Shown piece by piece: positions 9,719-19,178 of a stretch of DNA of 64,000 nucleotides. The notes under the pieces were generated by a model. It was given only the letters and a program-made list of their open reading frames with translations. It did no database searches and was not told where the DNA came from. The stretch comes from CAXBNB01 sp049115735. GTDB taxonomy: Bacteria > Bacteroidota > Bacteroidia > Cytophagales > Cyclobacteriaceae. The stretch spans positions 248,001 to 312,000 of the forward strand of contig JAGDZP010000010.1 in the NCBI GenBank assembly GCA_049115735.1, written 5' to 3'. A program made the position numbers and the translations under genes. Within the stretch, counting starts at the first letter, position 1. The number at the start of each line of letters is the position of its first letter.

Positions 9719-9752
9719 AAAGGACTGTCAAAAGCAGTCCTTTTTTCTTTTT
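9719..9752 (+). terminator. Rho-independent terminator after the DUF4168 gene
   Basis: AAAGGACTG at 9719-9727 pairs perfectly with CAGTCCTTT at 9735-9743 around a 7-base loop, followed by a run rich in T to 9752. Confidence 0.9.
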
Positions 9753-9839
9753 TAAGGCTTTTTATTCTTAGGGTTTCAAATGTTGAAATATTGGTGCTAA
9801 ATTCCTGCTGTTTTCGAACACTACAACTAAGGAATTGAC

Positions 9840-10451
9840 ATGTTTACCGAATACGAAATAGAAACACTGATAACCAGTGACAAAGTAAAAGATGCTACTA
9901 CTGAATTGAAGAAGCAGTTTATCAAAGCTGAGGCTCCATTTCTTGAAATTTCAGATGCAGACTTTTTCTCATTGATCATGTTAACTCCGACAATCGGTGT
10001 AGCACTTGCAAATGGAAGTGTTAGCCTATTTGAAGAGATGGCATTGAACAAAAAGGCTCGTAAGCTATCAAAAGGTGGTTATTTCCTAAAAAAGGATCCT
10101 GTAGTCTTTGCTCAAAAATTTCTAATTAATAAGTATGATCAATGGGAAGAGAAGTTTTTGGATGTTATTAAAAGATCCATGGATGAGTCATTGGATATGC
10201 AGTCGCTGAGAAAAGATTTTGATCCGAATCAGGATGTGGATTATGAAGAGTATAAAAGAGAAGTACTTCGAACACCTTATATTTTTATCAGATTTGTAGC
10301 TTCGTTTTTCATGGAAGAAGATGAGGATATCATCAATAATACAACCATGTCGAAAACAGACCATGGCAGACTGGTAGAAATTGGAGAAAAGTTAGGGCTC
10401 AGTGATATTCCAGTGTTTCACTACTTTCAAAAGCATATTACCATTAAATGA
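9840..10451 (+). CDS. Hypothetical cytoplasmic protein (203 aa)
   Basis: This is a soluble, helix-rich, acidic protein without signal peptide or membrane segment. I do not recognise the family. Visible features are an N-terminal alternating-charge helical segment, a short hydrophobic patch around residues 40-60 (FFSLIMLTPTIGVALANG), and a strongly acidic stretch MEEDEDIINN near residue 157. Codon use and spacing look like a normal host gene. It stands alone between a terminator and the FKBP gene, which begins about 100 bases later. Confidence 0.75.
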   Translation: MFTEYEIETLITSDKVKDATTELKKQFIKAEAPFLEISDADFFSLIMLTPTIGVALANGSVSLFEEMALNKKARKLSKGGYFLKKDPVVFAQKFLINKYDQWEEKFLDVIKRSMDESLDMQSLRKDFDPNQDVDYEEYKREVLRTPYIFIRFVASFFMEEDEDIINNTTMSKTDHGRLVEIGEKLGLSDIPVFHYFQKHITIK

Positions 10452-10549
10452 CAAATGGAATTAGTCAGATAACAGGGAAGTATGATTTATTTAGTTTGCT
10501 CGTCGAAAATTAAATTGAAGTTAGTCCGTTAGTAGTTCTAAATTGAAAA

Positions 10550-11569
10550 ATGACTGCAGGTGTGAATTGTTATAGATTAAGTCGTTTTTGGATGTTGCTA
10601 ATTACTCCTTTGATCATTCTTGATGGATGTGGGGGAAGTGATGAGGTTGCACCCGTTACTGACGATCAGCCGGCAATAGATGCGGAACTGATCCAAACCT
10701 ACTTGAGCGATAATGCAATTACAGCTACTGAGGATGAGTCTGGTATATTTTATTACCCTACCGTTGAGAACCCAACTGGAAGGCTTCAACAAGTAGCAGG
10801 AAGCATTCTTTCCATTTATTACACGGCGAAAGTTTTAGACGGTCAGATCATTGACGAGATTTTAGCCTCACAGGGAGAAGATCCTTATAAACTGAAACAA
10901 GGGGTTAATGCTATTGTGCCTGTTGGTCTGGACATTGGTCTGGCATACATGAAAGAAGGAGAGACTTTCACCTTTCTTATCCCGTCCCAGCTGGCCTATG
11001 GCGATTTGTCATTTTCCACTTTGATTCCGAAAAACTCCATCATAGAAATTGAAGTAGAACTGGTGCTGATTGAAAATGAACTCGATATTGCTAACGCAGA
11101 GGCAACCGTTATTGATGATTATATTCTGGACAAGGAATTGAATGATTTGAATAAAAATCCATTGGATAGTATTGAAATGCTTCCAAACGGTGTTTATTAC
11201 AAGCGCATTACAGAAGGCAATGCTGCTGAGATAGCCAGTCGAGGGGAGCTGATTAATACTACTTATACTGCATCATTTCTAAATGACGTGGTTTTTGATA
11301 GAACCTCTGGAAACGAGTTGTTTACCTTTAATTTTGATAACGACATAGTGGTGGATGGACTGGACTTAGGGATTTATGAGATGGAAAAAGGAGAGCGTGC
11401 ACTTTTGATTATACCTTCGTCGCTTGGCTATGGACCTAGTGTTGGTGTAATTCCAGAATACCTGGGGGATGATTTGGTGAGCAATGCTGTTATTCCGGAG
11501 TATGCCTCTAAAGTTGCACCCTATGAGGTGCTTGTTTTTGATCTCACATTATGGGTAAGCCCAATCTAA
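10550..11569 (+). CDS. Lipoprotein with two FKBP-type peptidyl-prolyl isomerase domains
   Basis: The N-terminal hydrophobic segment ends at a lipobox (ILDGC), so the protein is membrane-anchored on the periplasmic side. Two FKBP modules follow. The first, about residues 55-170, contains GSILSIYYTAKVLDG, GLDIGLAYMKEGE and LIPSQLAYGD. The second, about 195-339, contains GELINTTYTASFLND, GLDLGIYEMEKGERA and IIPSSLGYG. These proteins isomerise prolyl bonds and chaperone exported proteins. Some aromatic active-site positions of classical FKBP12 look substituted, so chaperone function without strong catalysis is possible. An outer-membrane barrel gene starts 15 bases downstream, a plausible client or partner. 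Confidence 0.88.
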   Translation: MTAGVNCYRLSRFWMLLITPLIILDGCGGSDEVAPVTDDQPAIDAELIQTYLSDNAITATEDESGIFYYPTVENPTGRLQQVAGSILSIYYTAKVLDGQIIDEILASQGEDPYKLKQGVNAIVPVGLDIGLAYMKEGETFTFLIPSQLAYGDLSFSTLIPKNSIIEIEVELVLIENELDIANAEATVIDDYILDKELNDLNKNPLDSIEMLPNGVYYKRITEGNAAEIASRGELINTTYTASFLNDVVFDRTSGNELFTFNFDNDIVVDGLDLGIYEMEKGERALLIIPSSLGYGPSVGVIPEYLGDDLVSNAVIPEYASKVAPYEVLVFDLTLWVSPI

Positions 11570-11584
11570 AAACTAAATAACTAA

Positions 11585-12673
11585 TTGAAATTTAGATTTA
11601 CCATATTAATCGCCTGTTTGATAAGTCCCTTAATTGGTATTGGACAGGAGTATGAGATAGACGAAACTCAAATTTACAGAAGTCCATTCAAGAAATTCAT
11701 GAACAATTTTTCCGTAACGATTTCTACCGGTTATGGAAAAACAAACTACAGTCATTCGCTTCAAGGATTCTATCTGGTCCAAACACCCTCCAATCAGTAC
11801 ATAGCCGATAACGATGGACAACCGCTTGGAACTGAGTTTGATGTTTATAGTGATTGGTTAAATGATCCGGTTATTGCAGAGACCCTTACAAGAATAGACT
11901 CATTCGATGTTCCTTATCGTCCAATCGTTGATCCGGTTAATAATCCATTGCTGAGATCGGATACTGAAATTTTTAATGCAGACTCATTGGGTCTGCAATT
12001 TTCAGGAAAGGGCATGAGTATTCCATTATCACTTTCATTGAGATATAATTATCAGAGGTTTCGTATTGGTGGTGGCTATATGTTTGAATATCACAAGATC
12101 AAGCAGTTCGATCCGAGGGAAAGTGTCGAACCCCTTGGAATTCGGCAATATCAACCAAACTTTCGTTCTACATTTTATAGGCGGTATTGGGGAGAACTCG
12201 GTTATCGATTTTACGATTTTTGGGACTATTCTTTTGCAGGAGAATTACAGATTGGCAAATTTAATTCGGGAGGTAATTTTAACTCAGCCTTGATTCAGCG
12301 GGGCATGTATTTCAACCTTGGAATATCTATTGAGAAAAACCTCTCTGAATATTTCAGAATAATCTTCAAACCTTCCTATGACTTCAAAAATTATAAAATA
12401 TCTATTCCTGGTACGGATAAGGTGATTGCACACAAGCAACCTACATTCTTTTGGCAATTAGGTATAAGCATCACCTTCCCGGAAATACCCAGAAGTCCAA
12501 TAAAGAGTGATCATGTTCAGCTGAAGCATGTGATAACAGACCCTGCTACTGGTAGATACATGGAAGTAAGGGGCCAGCCTATTTACAAAAGGCAAAATCC
12601 TAAAGTGGGTGAGAACCACCGAAAGCTCTGGCGATATAAGCACAAGAATAAGAGGAAAATAAACCCATATTAG
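11585..12673 (+). CDS. Predicted outer-membrane beta-barrel protein, TTG start
   Basis: A signal peptide (KFRFTILIACLISPLIGIGQ) immediately follows a TTG codon at 11585. An in-frame TAA at 11582-11584 abuts it and no ATG precedes the signal, so TTG is almost certainly the start. The mature part has alternating aromatic/polar strands (FSVTISTGYG, LSLRYNYQRFRIGGGYMFEY, YWGELGYRFYDFWDYSFAGELQ), typical of an outer-membrane barrel. It ends in a strongly basic tail (KLWRYKHKNKRKINPY), unusual for a barrel that normally closes with an aromatic strand. It is probably co-transcribed with the tandem-FKBP lipoprotein. Function unknown. Confidence 0.8.
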   Translation: MKFRFTILIACLISPLIGIGQEYEIDETQIYRSPFKKFMNNFSVTISTGYGKTNYSHSLQGFYLVQTPSNQYIADNDGQPLGTEFDVYSDWLNDPVIAETLTRIDSFDVPYRPIVDPVNNPLLRSDTEIFNADSLGLQFSGKGMSIPLSLSLRYNYQRFRIGGGYMFEYHKIKQFDPRESVEPLGIRQYQPNFRSTFYRRYWGELGYRFYDFWDYSFAGELQIGKFNSGGNFNSALIQRGMYFNLGISIEKNLSEYFRIIFKPSYDFKNYKISIPGTDKVIAHKQPTFFWQLGISITFPEIPRSPIKSDHVQLKHVITDPATGRYMEVRGQPIYKRQNPKVGENHRKLWRYKHKNKRKINPY

Positions 12674-12869
12674 ACCTGACCATTAGTGTTAGATAATTAC
12701 ACTGATCAAATCATGAATTAGCAGCAAGTTTGTTGCAATTCCTTTGTCTTAAACTACAGCAAATCTTATCTCCGAAGCAGGCTCTTTTTTGTGCCATGGA
12801 GATAGTGAATATGGACATAAATTTGATTAAATTGCGAACTGATTTTTTGCAAGAGTATTTAACTGATTT

Positions 12870-15407
12870 ATGGCTGACGGAGATAACGAGAACCTACCCC
12901 TTGGAGATCAAAATATAATTCCAATTAATATAGAAGATGAAATGCGCGGAGCATACATTGATTATTCAATGTCCGTAATTATTTCAAGAGCATTACCCGA
13001 TGTACGAGACGGTTTAAAGCCAGTGCACAGAAGGGTGCTGTATGGTATGCTCGACCTTGGGGTTTTGCATAATAAAGCATATAAAAAATCAGCCAGGATT
13101 GTAGGTGAAGTACTGGGTAAGTATCACCCACATGGTGATACCTCTGTTTATGACACCATGGTTCGGATGGCTCAGGAATGGAGCCTGAGGTATCCATTGG
13201 TCGATGGACAAGGAAACTTCGGTTCTGTAGATGGTGATTCACCGGCTGCTATGAGGTACACGGAAGCAAGACTGAAGCGTATTGCTGAAGAAATGCTTGC
13301 CGACATCAATAAAGATACTGTTGATTATCAGCCGAACTTTGATGACTCTCTTAAGGAGCCTTCTGTTCTTCCTGCTAAAATCCCCAATCTGCTCGTTAAC
13401 GGTACTAGTGGGATTGCGGTTGGTATGGCTACCAACATGCCTCCTCATAATCTTACTGAAGTAGTGGACGGTACCATCGCATATATCGATAATAGAGATA
13501 TTGAGATTGAAGGCCTGATGAAATACATCACTGCGCCAGACTTTCCAACAGGTGCTACTATCTATGGATACAATGGAGTGAAATCTGCTTTTGAAACGGG
13601 TAGAGGTAGAATTGTGATGCGCGCAAAAGCTCGATTCGAAACGACTTCTACTGGCAGAGAGCAGATAATTGTTTCAGAGATACCTTATCAGGTAAACAAG
13701 GCGTCTATGATCGAAAAGACAGCCGCCTTAATCAACGAAAAGAAAATAGAGGGCATTAGTGACATTCGGGATGAATCGGATAGAGATGGAATGCGAATAG
13801 TATACGACCTGAAGAAAGACACGATTCCGAATGTTGTACTTAATAACCTTTATAAATACACTCAGCTACAATCTTCTTTTGGTGTAAACAATGTGGCACT
13901 GGTAAATGGGCGCCCATATACGCTTAACCTGAAGGAGATAATCGGCCATTTTGTTGACCATCGACATGATGTGGTGGTTAGAAGGACCGAATATGAACTA
14001 GCTGAAGCTGAAAAAAGAGCTCATATACTTCAAGGTTACCTAATAGCGCTTGACAACCTGGATGAAGTAATAGCACTTATTCGAAACTCCAGAGATCCTG
14101 AGATTGCCAAAACTGGATTGATGGAAAAGTTTGGCTTAACTGAAATACAGGCTAAAGCTATTCTGGAGATGAGACTTCAAAGACTTACAGGTCTTGAAAG
14201 AGAGAAAATCCAGAAAGAATACGATGAAATCATGGAGTTGATCGATCACCTCAAGGAAATACTCTCTAATGAGGATATGAGAATGGATATCATCAAAACA
14301 GAGCTTACTGAGATAAAGGATAAGTATGGTGATGGAAGAAGATCGGATATAGAGTACAGTGCAGAAGACTTTTCTGCTGAGGATATGATTCCGGATGAAG
14401 AAATGGTGATAACTATTTCTCATGAAGGATATATCAAAAGAACCCCATCAGCTGAATTTAAGACTCAAGGAAGAGGTGGCCGTGGTTCAAAGGGTGCCGG
14501 GTCAAAAACGGATGATTTTACTGAACATTTGTTTATCGCAACTACTCATAATTATTTGCTGATTTTTACTGAATTTGGTAAAGTCTTCTGGAAAAAAGTT
14601 TGGGAAATTCCTGAAGGTGCAAAAACCGCTAAGGGTCGAGCTATTCAGAACCTTATCAATATAGAATCTGAGGATTCCATACGTGCGGTGATCAATGTGT
14701 CTACATTGAATGATGAGGATTACATCAACAATAATTTCATTGTCATGTGTACCAAAAGTGGAGTGATCAAGAAAACTTCTTTGGAGGCATATTCAAGACC
14801 AAGACAGAATGGTATCAATGCTATTACCATCCGCGAGGGAGATAAATTATTAGATATTAGCCTGACCAATGGAGACAATCATATAATTATTGCCAAAAAA
14901 TCAGGCAAGGCAATTCACTTCCATGAGTCAGATGTTCGGCCTATGGGTAGAATGGCTGCAGGAGTGAAGGGTGTTACACTTGAAGGTGCTGATGACCAAG
15001 TAGTTGGTATGGTGTGCGTTGGTCGAGAGGAAGCCAATTTACTCGTTGTATCTGAAAATGGATATGGAAAAAGATCCTCTATCGATGACTACCGAATAAC
15101 CAAAAGAGGAGGTAAAGGAGTTAAAACTTTAAACATCACAGAAAAAACTGGCAAGCTTGTTGCGATTAAGGAAGTAGTTGATACGGATGACTTAATGATT
15201 ATTAACAAATCCGGTATTACAATAAGGACGGCTATCAGTAGTCTAAGAGTGATGGGTAGAGCCACACAAGGTGTGAGACTTATAAAATTAAATGAAGGAG
15301 ATAGAATCTCGTCAGTAGAGAAGATAGAAAGAATAGAGGGTGATGAAGATGAGGAACTGGATATAGAAAACAACAATGAAACTTCTGAAGAGAATTCGGA
15401 GGAATGA
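12870..15407 (+). CDS. gyrA: DNA gyrase subunit A
   Basis: GyrA forms the breakage-reunion core of the A2B2 gyrase that introduces negative supercoils. The N-terminal winged-helix and tower domains are intact, with the catalytic Tyr130 in RYTEARL. The quinolone-resistance region reads HPHGDTSVYDTMVRMAQ, so the position equivalent to E. coli Ser83 is Thr91 and Asp87 is retained as Asp95. The C-terminal pinwheel starts after the GyrA-box variant QGRGGRGSKG at about residue 533, the element needed for DNA wrapping. The last about 30 residues are a strongly acidic tail. Length 845 is typical. A TPR gene follows after 46 bases. Confidence 0.97.
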   Translation: MADGDNENLPLGDQNIIPINIEDEMRGAYIDYSMSVIISRALPDVRDGLKPVHRRVLYGMLDLGVLHNKAYKKSARIVGEVLGKYHPHGDTSVYDTMVRMAQEWSLRYPLVDGQGNFGSVDGDSPAAMRYTEARLKRIAEEMLADINKDTVDYQPNFDDSLKEPSVLPAKIPNLLVNGTSGIAVGMATNMPPHNLTEVVDGTIAYIDNRDIEIEGLMKYITAPDFPTGATIYGYNGVKSAFETGRGRIVMRAKARFETTSTGREQIIVSEIPYQVNKASMIEKTAALINEKKIEGISDIRDESDRDGMRIVYDLKKDTIPNVVLNNLYKYTQLQSSFGVNNVALVNGRPYTLNLKEIIGHFVDHRHDVVVRRTEYELAEAEKRAHILQGYLIALDNLDEVIALIRNSRDPEIAKTGLMEKFGLTEIQAKAILEMRLQRLTGLEREKIQKEYDEIMELIDHLKEILSNEDMRMDIIKTELTEIKDKYGDGRRSDIEYSAEDFSAEDMIPDEEMVITISHEGYIKRTPSAEFKTQGRGGRGSKGAGSKTDDFTEHLFIATTHNYLLIFTEFGKVFWKKVWEIPEGAKTAKGRAIQNLINIESEDSIRAVINVSTLNDEDYINNNFIVMCTKSGVIKKTSLEAYSRPRQNGINAITIREGDKLLDISLTNGDNHIIIAKKSGKAIHFHESDVRPMGRMAAGVKGVTLEGADDQVVGMVCVGREEANLLVVSENGYGKRSSIDDYRITKRGGKGVKTLNITEKTGKLVAIKEVVDTDDLMIINKSGITIRTAISSLRVMGRATQGVRLIKLNEGDRISSVEKIERIEGDEDEELDIENNNETSEENSEE

Positions 15408-15453
15408 AAATTAATAAAAGGGAAACCAATCGAATAACTAGAATAGAGTAATC

Positions 15454-16656
15454 ATGAAAAAGTTAATAATTTTTAGCGTAGCATTCTTTGCAATGAACAT
15501 TGCTTACGCTCAGAAAGGGTCAGTGTCCAAGGCCTCAGCTTATTTAGCTAAAGAAAATTATGCAAGTGCAAAAGCGGAAATTGATGTTGCAGTGACAATA
15601 GAGAAGAACGCAGCAAAATCAAAAACTTGGTTTGAAAGAGGAAGAATTTATCAGGCAATAGCTATTAGCAAGGATGAAGCGATATCATCACTAGATGATC
15701 AGGCTCTTCAAAAAACTGTAGAGGCATATAATAAGGTTCAGACCATGGAAAAGGAAACCTCTCCAAATTCCATCTTGGCAAGTACTAACTTGGATAACCT
15801 TTGGGGTACATTGCTAAATGATGGTGGTACAGTATATGGGGAAGAAAAGTATGATGAGGCGTATAAGAAATTTACTGATGCGCTATTGGTTCGCCCTACA
15901 GACTCAATTACGTTACTATATGCGGGTGTTTGCGCACAGGCCAATGAAAAATATGAGAACACCACAAAGCACTATACAAAACTTGACGATTTAGGCTATG
16001 CAAGCGTTGATGTATATGCAACACTCATCTATATAGAAAGAGCCATTAATAAAGATGAAGAAAAGGCTTATGAAATAATAAAAAAGGCAATTAAAAAATA
16101 TCCCACTGAAAAGAGGTTTGGAAGAGAGGAAATCAGCGTACTTATCAATTTGAAACAGTTGGATGCAGCTCAGCAAAAGCTAATTGAGCAAATTGAAAAA
16201 GATCCTACAAACGCTGATTTACACCTTAACCTCGCTTTAATGTACGACAATGTAGCAAGCAACATGGCTGATGGAGATGCTACCCAAGAAGAGACTGACA
16301 AACAATATGATCTAGCCTTGACCGAGTACCTTAAAGCAATTGAAATAGATCCAGGCAACTATGTCGGCAACTATAATGCTGGCGCAATTTACATCAATAA
16401 AGCCAAGGTATATTATGACCAAGTGAGAGATATGGATCTGGCTACCTATAATAAAAAGGGACCTGAACTAGCTAAGAAGGCTGATGAAATTCTCGCCAAG
16501 GGTCTTCCATATATGGAAAAGGCCAACGAGTCCAAGGAAGATGTAGACGGTCTTAGAGCGCTGATGCAAATGTATAAGCAGCTTAAAATGTATGACAAAG
16601 CAGAAAAGGTGTTAACTAAAATTGAGGAACTAGAAGCTGCTGCTGGAGCGAATTAA
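15454..16656 (+). CDS. Exported tetratricopeptide-repeat protein
   Basis: A signal peptide (MKKLIIFSVAFFAMNIAYAQ) leads a 380-residue protein made of helical hairpins. TPR-type repeats are clear at KTWFERGRIYQAIA, EEKYDEAYKKFTDALLVRPTDS, ADLHLNLALMYDN, QYDLALTEYLKAIEIDPGNY and ALMQMYKQLKMYDKAEKVL. It should act in the periplasm as a protein-interaction scaffold; no enzymatic motif is seen. It follows gyrA closely and is closed by a terminator, so gyrA-TPR is probably one unit. Confidence 0.88.
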   Translation: MKKLIIFSVAFFAMNIAYAQKGSVSKASAYLAKENYASAKAEIDVAVTIEKNAAKSKTWFERGRIYQAIAISKDEAISSLDDQALQKTVEAYNKVQTMEKETSPNSILASTNLDNLWGTLLNDGGTVYGEEKYDEAYKKFTDALLVRPTDSITLLYAGVCAQANEKYENTTKHYTKLDDLGYASVDVYATLIYIERAINKDEEKAYEIIKKAIKKYPTEKRFGREEISVLINLKQLDAAQQKLIEQIEKDPTNADLHLNLALMYDNVASNMADGDATQEETDKQYDLALTEYLKAIEIDPGNYVGNYNAGAIYINKAKVYYDQVRDMDLATYNKKGPELAKKADEILAKGLPYMEKANESKEDVDGLRALMQMYKQLKMYDKAEKVLTKIEELEAAAGAN

Positions 16657-16681
16657 GAAACTATTTAGTAGTTATGATTGT

Positions 16682-16711
16682 AGGGATGCATTTTGTGCGT
16701 CCCTTTTTTTG
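16682..16711 (+). terminator. Rho-independent terminator after the gyrA-TPR unit
   Basis: AGGGATGCA at 16682-16690 pairs with TGCGTCCCT at 16696-16704 (one G-U pair), followed by seven T residues. Confidence 0.85.
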
Positions 16712-16830
16712 TGGATTTCCATTTTATAAGTTGACCAATCATAAACCATAATTTTGCTATTATAGTAAGGCGTTATCAGCTAATATGGTTTTTATTTGTA
16801 TCTTAGATTTATTGAAACAGAATAGTACAT

Positions 16831-18081
16831 ATGAAGTCTTTCGGATCATATCATAAAAATAAAAACTCATATACTTTTTCGGGTGAACCGCTGGTTATTC
16901 AGAGTACCTACTTCAATTGTTTTTTCCAAAAGGCCATAGAGGCTATAGGTCAATATATTGATGTTCACTCCCTTCTTGTTAATACATCCCAGCAAATAGC
17001 CTATACTCAGTTCAAGGCATATTTTACCAAACACTCTAAGTGGGATGTTTCAGAACGAAAGGAAAGAGTTGAAAAATACTTTAGCTATTGTGGGTTTGGT
17101 CAAATAAACTTGAAAAATGTCCATCCTAAGGGAGGCTATGTGGAAACAGACTCAGAAAGTTACGGTTTAGCCTGGAAAGAGATATTTGGTAACAAAGAAT
17201 CTGAATCAGATGGAGTAGCCTATTTTACTATGGGATTTTTATGTGGAGCTACAGAAGCCATTCATGATATTGCTCTGGGTACATTCGATGCAAAACAAAT
17301 CACTTGCATAGCAAAAGGGGATGATACCACGAGGGTAGATGTATTTAGAGGACTGAGAAAGAAACTCAATGAGTCTAGCTCTGAAGGTATATCGCAAACC
17401 TTCGAGTCTCAGCCACGTCCGGACAATACACCTGTGAATTATGAGACTATATTGGATGCAATTACCGATCAGGAGTTGCCCGTAAGTGATAGTGGAATTA
17501 TTAATGCTTTTGGCTCGGAGATCACTAGACATTATGCGAATTACTTTAGCCTTATTGGGGTGAAAATCCTTATCGAGTTAGAAAAGAAATACAAACGAGA
17601 TGGAGTAGTTAAAAGCAAAGCCATCATGGTTCAATCAGCTCAGAGGCTGGTTTTTTATACGGTTGGTAAACTTTTACTATCTAAAGAATGGGAGAGTACT
17701 GTTGGTGCATCAGTAAATACGACAGATGATCAACTGCATGCGATCCTGGCGTTTTATAATGCCCTTGGTTGGGGTAGATGGGAAATAGAGCGGTTTAACC
17801 CCACAGGTAAAACTTCATTCAACATAACAAACAATCCTTCATCAAATGCATACCTAAAACTTATAGGAAAGACCAAGGCTCCAATTTGCTTTTTACTAGA
17901 GGGGATAGTGACTGCAACGATGAATATGGTGTACAATGTGAAACTAAGTCCCGGTATGACATTGGATGATGATTTGTTCAACGCAGCGTTTAAGCCTGAC
18001 AACCGATATGTTTTGGTGAGCGCCAAAACCAGAATTACCGGGGAAGAAACAGATCATTTCACTGTGGCTCGAAAGGAGTAG
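16831..18081 (+). CDS. Protein with two V4R (4-vinyl reductase)-like domains
   Basis: The 416-residue cytoplasmic protein looks like an internal duplication. The first half has SESYGLAWKEIFG, then YFTMGFLCGATEAI and ITCIAKGDD. The second has NNPSSNAYLKLIGK, then CFLLEGIVTATMNMV and a C-terminal RITGEETDHFTVARK. These are the spacing and small-residue turns of V4R domains, which bind small hydrophobic ligands or intermediates in regulators and in vinyl-group chemistry. The conserved Cys residues are only partly kept (Cys in the first half at CGATE and TCIAK, in the second at PICFLL). A candidate -7 element TAATTTTG lies at 16749-16756. The next gene is a 2-hydroxyacid dehydrogenase 92 bases away. 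Assignment is tentative. Confidence 0.55.
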   Translation: MKSFGSYHKNKNSYTFSGEPLVIQSTYFNCFFQKAIEAIGQYIDVHSLLVNTSQQIAYTQFKAYFTKHSKWDVSERKERVEKYFSYCGFGQINLKNVHPKGGYVETDSESYGLAWKEIFGNKESESDGVAYFTMGFLCGATEAIHDIALGTFDAKQITCIAKGDDTTRVDVFRGLRKKLNESSSEGISQTFESQPRPDNTPVNYETILDAITDQELPVSDSGIINAFGSEITRHYANYFSLIGVKILIELEKKYKRDGVVKSKAIMVQSAQRLVFYTVGKLLLSKEWESTVGASVNTTDDQLHAILAFYNALGWGRWEIERFNPTGKTSFNITNNPSSNAYLKLIGKTKAPICFLLEGIVTATMNMVYNVKLSPGMTLDDDLFNAAFKPDNRYVLVSAKTRITGEETDHFTVARKE

Positions 18082-18173
18082 GGTTTGCATTATGAATTCC
18101 ACTAAGTACTAAAGGTTATTGTCGCTATTATTGAGTCACTCAGGGATAGCCTTTTTAATTCATTTTCACTACA

Positions 18174-19178
18174 ATGAGTAATCAATCCAAATTGAATAAG
18201 GTATTCATCACCAAAGAAATACCTGCAACTGCGCTTGACCTTTTGAAAGCATCAGGCAAAGCCTTAACGATTTGGCCGATGGAAAAACCACTGGATAGTG
18301 ACACTTTAATCGAGCAATGCTTGGACCATCAAGCTCTTATTTGTGTTGGTCACCAAAAATTGGATAGAGAAGTCCTGGAAGGATTAAATCATCTTGATGT
18401 TATTGCCCAATTTGGTGCTGGCTATGACAATATTGACATTGAAGCGGCCTCTGATTCGGGCATCTTGGTTTGCAATGCTCCATTTGCTATGAACCAGGCG
18501 ACTGCTGATGTGGCTTTTGGTTTGATGATCGCTACATCCAGAAAGATGTTCTATATGCATAAGCGGATCATCAATAATGAATGGGGTGGTTTCCAACCAA
18601 TGGCTAATTTGGGATTTGAGCTAAAGAATAAAACGCTTGGTGTATTTGGGTTAGGTCGCATTGGTATAGAGCTTGCCAAGAGATGTCAGGGAGCCTATCA
18701 AATGGATGTGATATATCATAATAGAAATCGAAACAAAGAGGCAGAACAACTGTTGAATGCCAAATGGGTATCCTTTGACGAGTTACTTTCAGAAAGTGAT
18801 ATTGTAAGTGTTCATTGTGCACTAACGGCTGAGACACAAGGATTATTTGACCGTGAAGCCTTTGCCAAAATGAAAAGTACTGCACTCTTTATAAATACGT
18901 CTAGAGGGAAGGTACACAACGAACCTGATCTGATTAAGGCGTTAGAAGAAGGTGAAATATGGGGAGCAGGTTTGGACGTTTCAGACCCGGAACCAATGAA
19001 ATCTGACAATGCTCTTTTATCTATGGAGAATGTATCAGTCTTACCACATATTGGTTCGGCAACATGGGAGGCGCGAACGGAAATGGCAAGACTATGTGCT
19101 CAAAACATCATTCAATTTTACACTAACGAAGTAGTTAAACATGCGATTAACGCAGATCGGGTGAAAAGTAGGCTCTAA
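18174..19178 (+). CDS. D-isomer-specific 2-hydroxyacid dehydrogenase
   Basis: The enzyme interconverts a D-2-hydroxyacid and its 2-oxoacid with NAD(P)H. The Rossmann motif is GVFGLGRIGIELAKR. The catalytic residues are visible: Arg in NTSRGKVHNE, Glu in DVSDPEPM and His in LPHIGSAT. Length 334 and overall pattern fit the glyoxylate/hydroxypyruvate or 2-ketogluconate reductase branch rather than the longer SerA enzymes, because no ACT domain follows. The residue after the second strand that would set NAD versus NADP preference reads HNRNRNKE, basic and suggesting NADP. Its stop overlaps the convergent haloperoxidase gene by 3 bases. Confidence 0.92.
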   Translation: MSNQSKLNKVFITKEIPATALDLLKASGKALTIWPMEKPLDSDTLIEQCLDHQALICVGHQKLDREVLEGLNHLDVIAQFGAGYDNIDIEAASDSGILVCNAPFAMNQATADVAFGLMIATSRKMFYMHKRIINNEWGGFQPMANLGFELKNKTLGVFGLGRIGIELAKRCQGAYQMDVIYHNRNRNKEAEQLLNAKWVSFDELLSESDIVSVHCALTAETQGLFDREAFAKMKSTALFINTSRGKVHNEPDLIKALEEGEIWGAGLDVSDPEPMKSDNALLSMENVSVLPHIGSATWEARTEMARLCAQNIIQFYTNEVVKHAINADRVKSRL

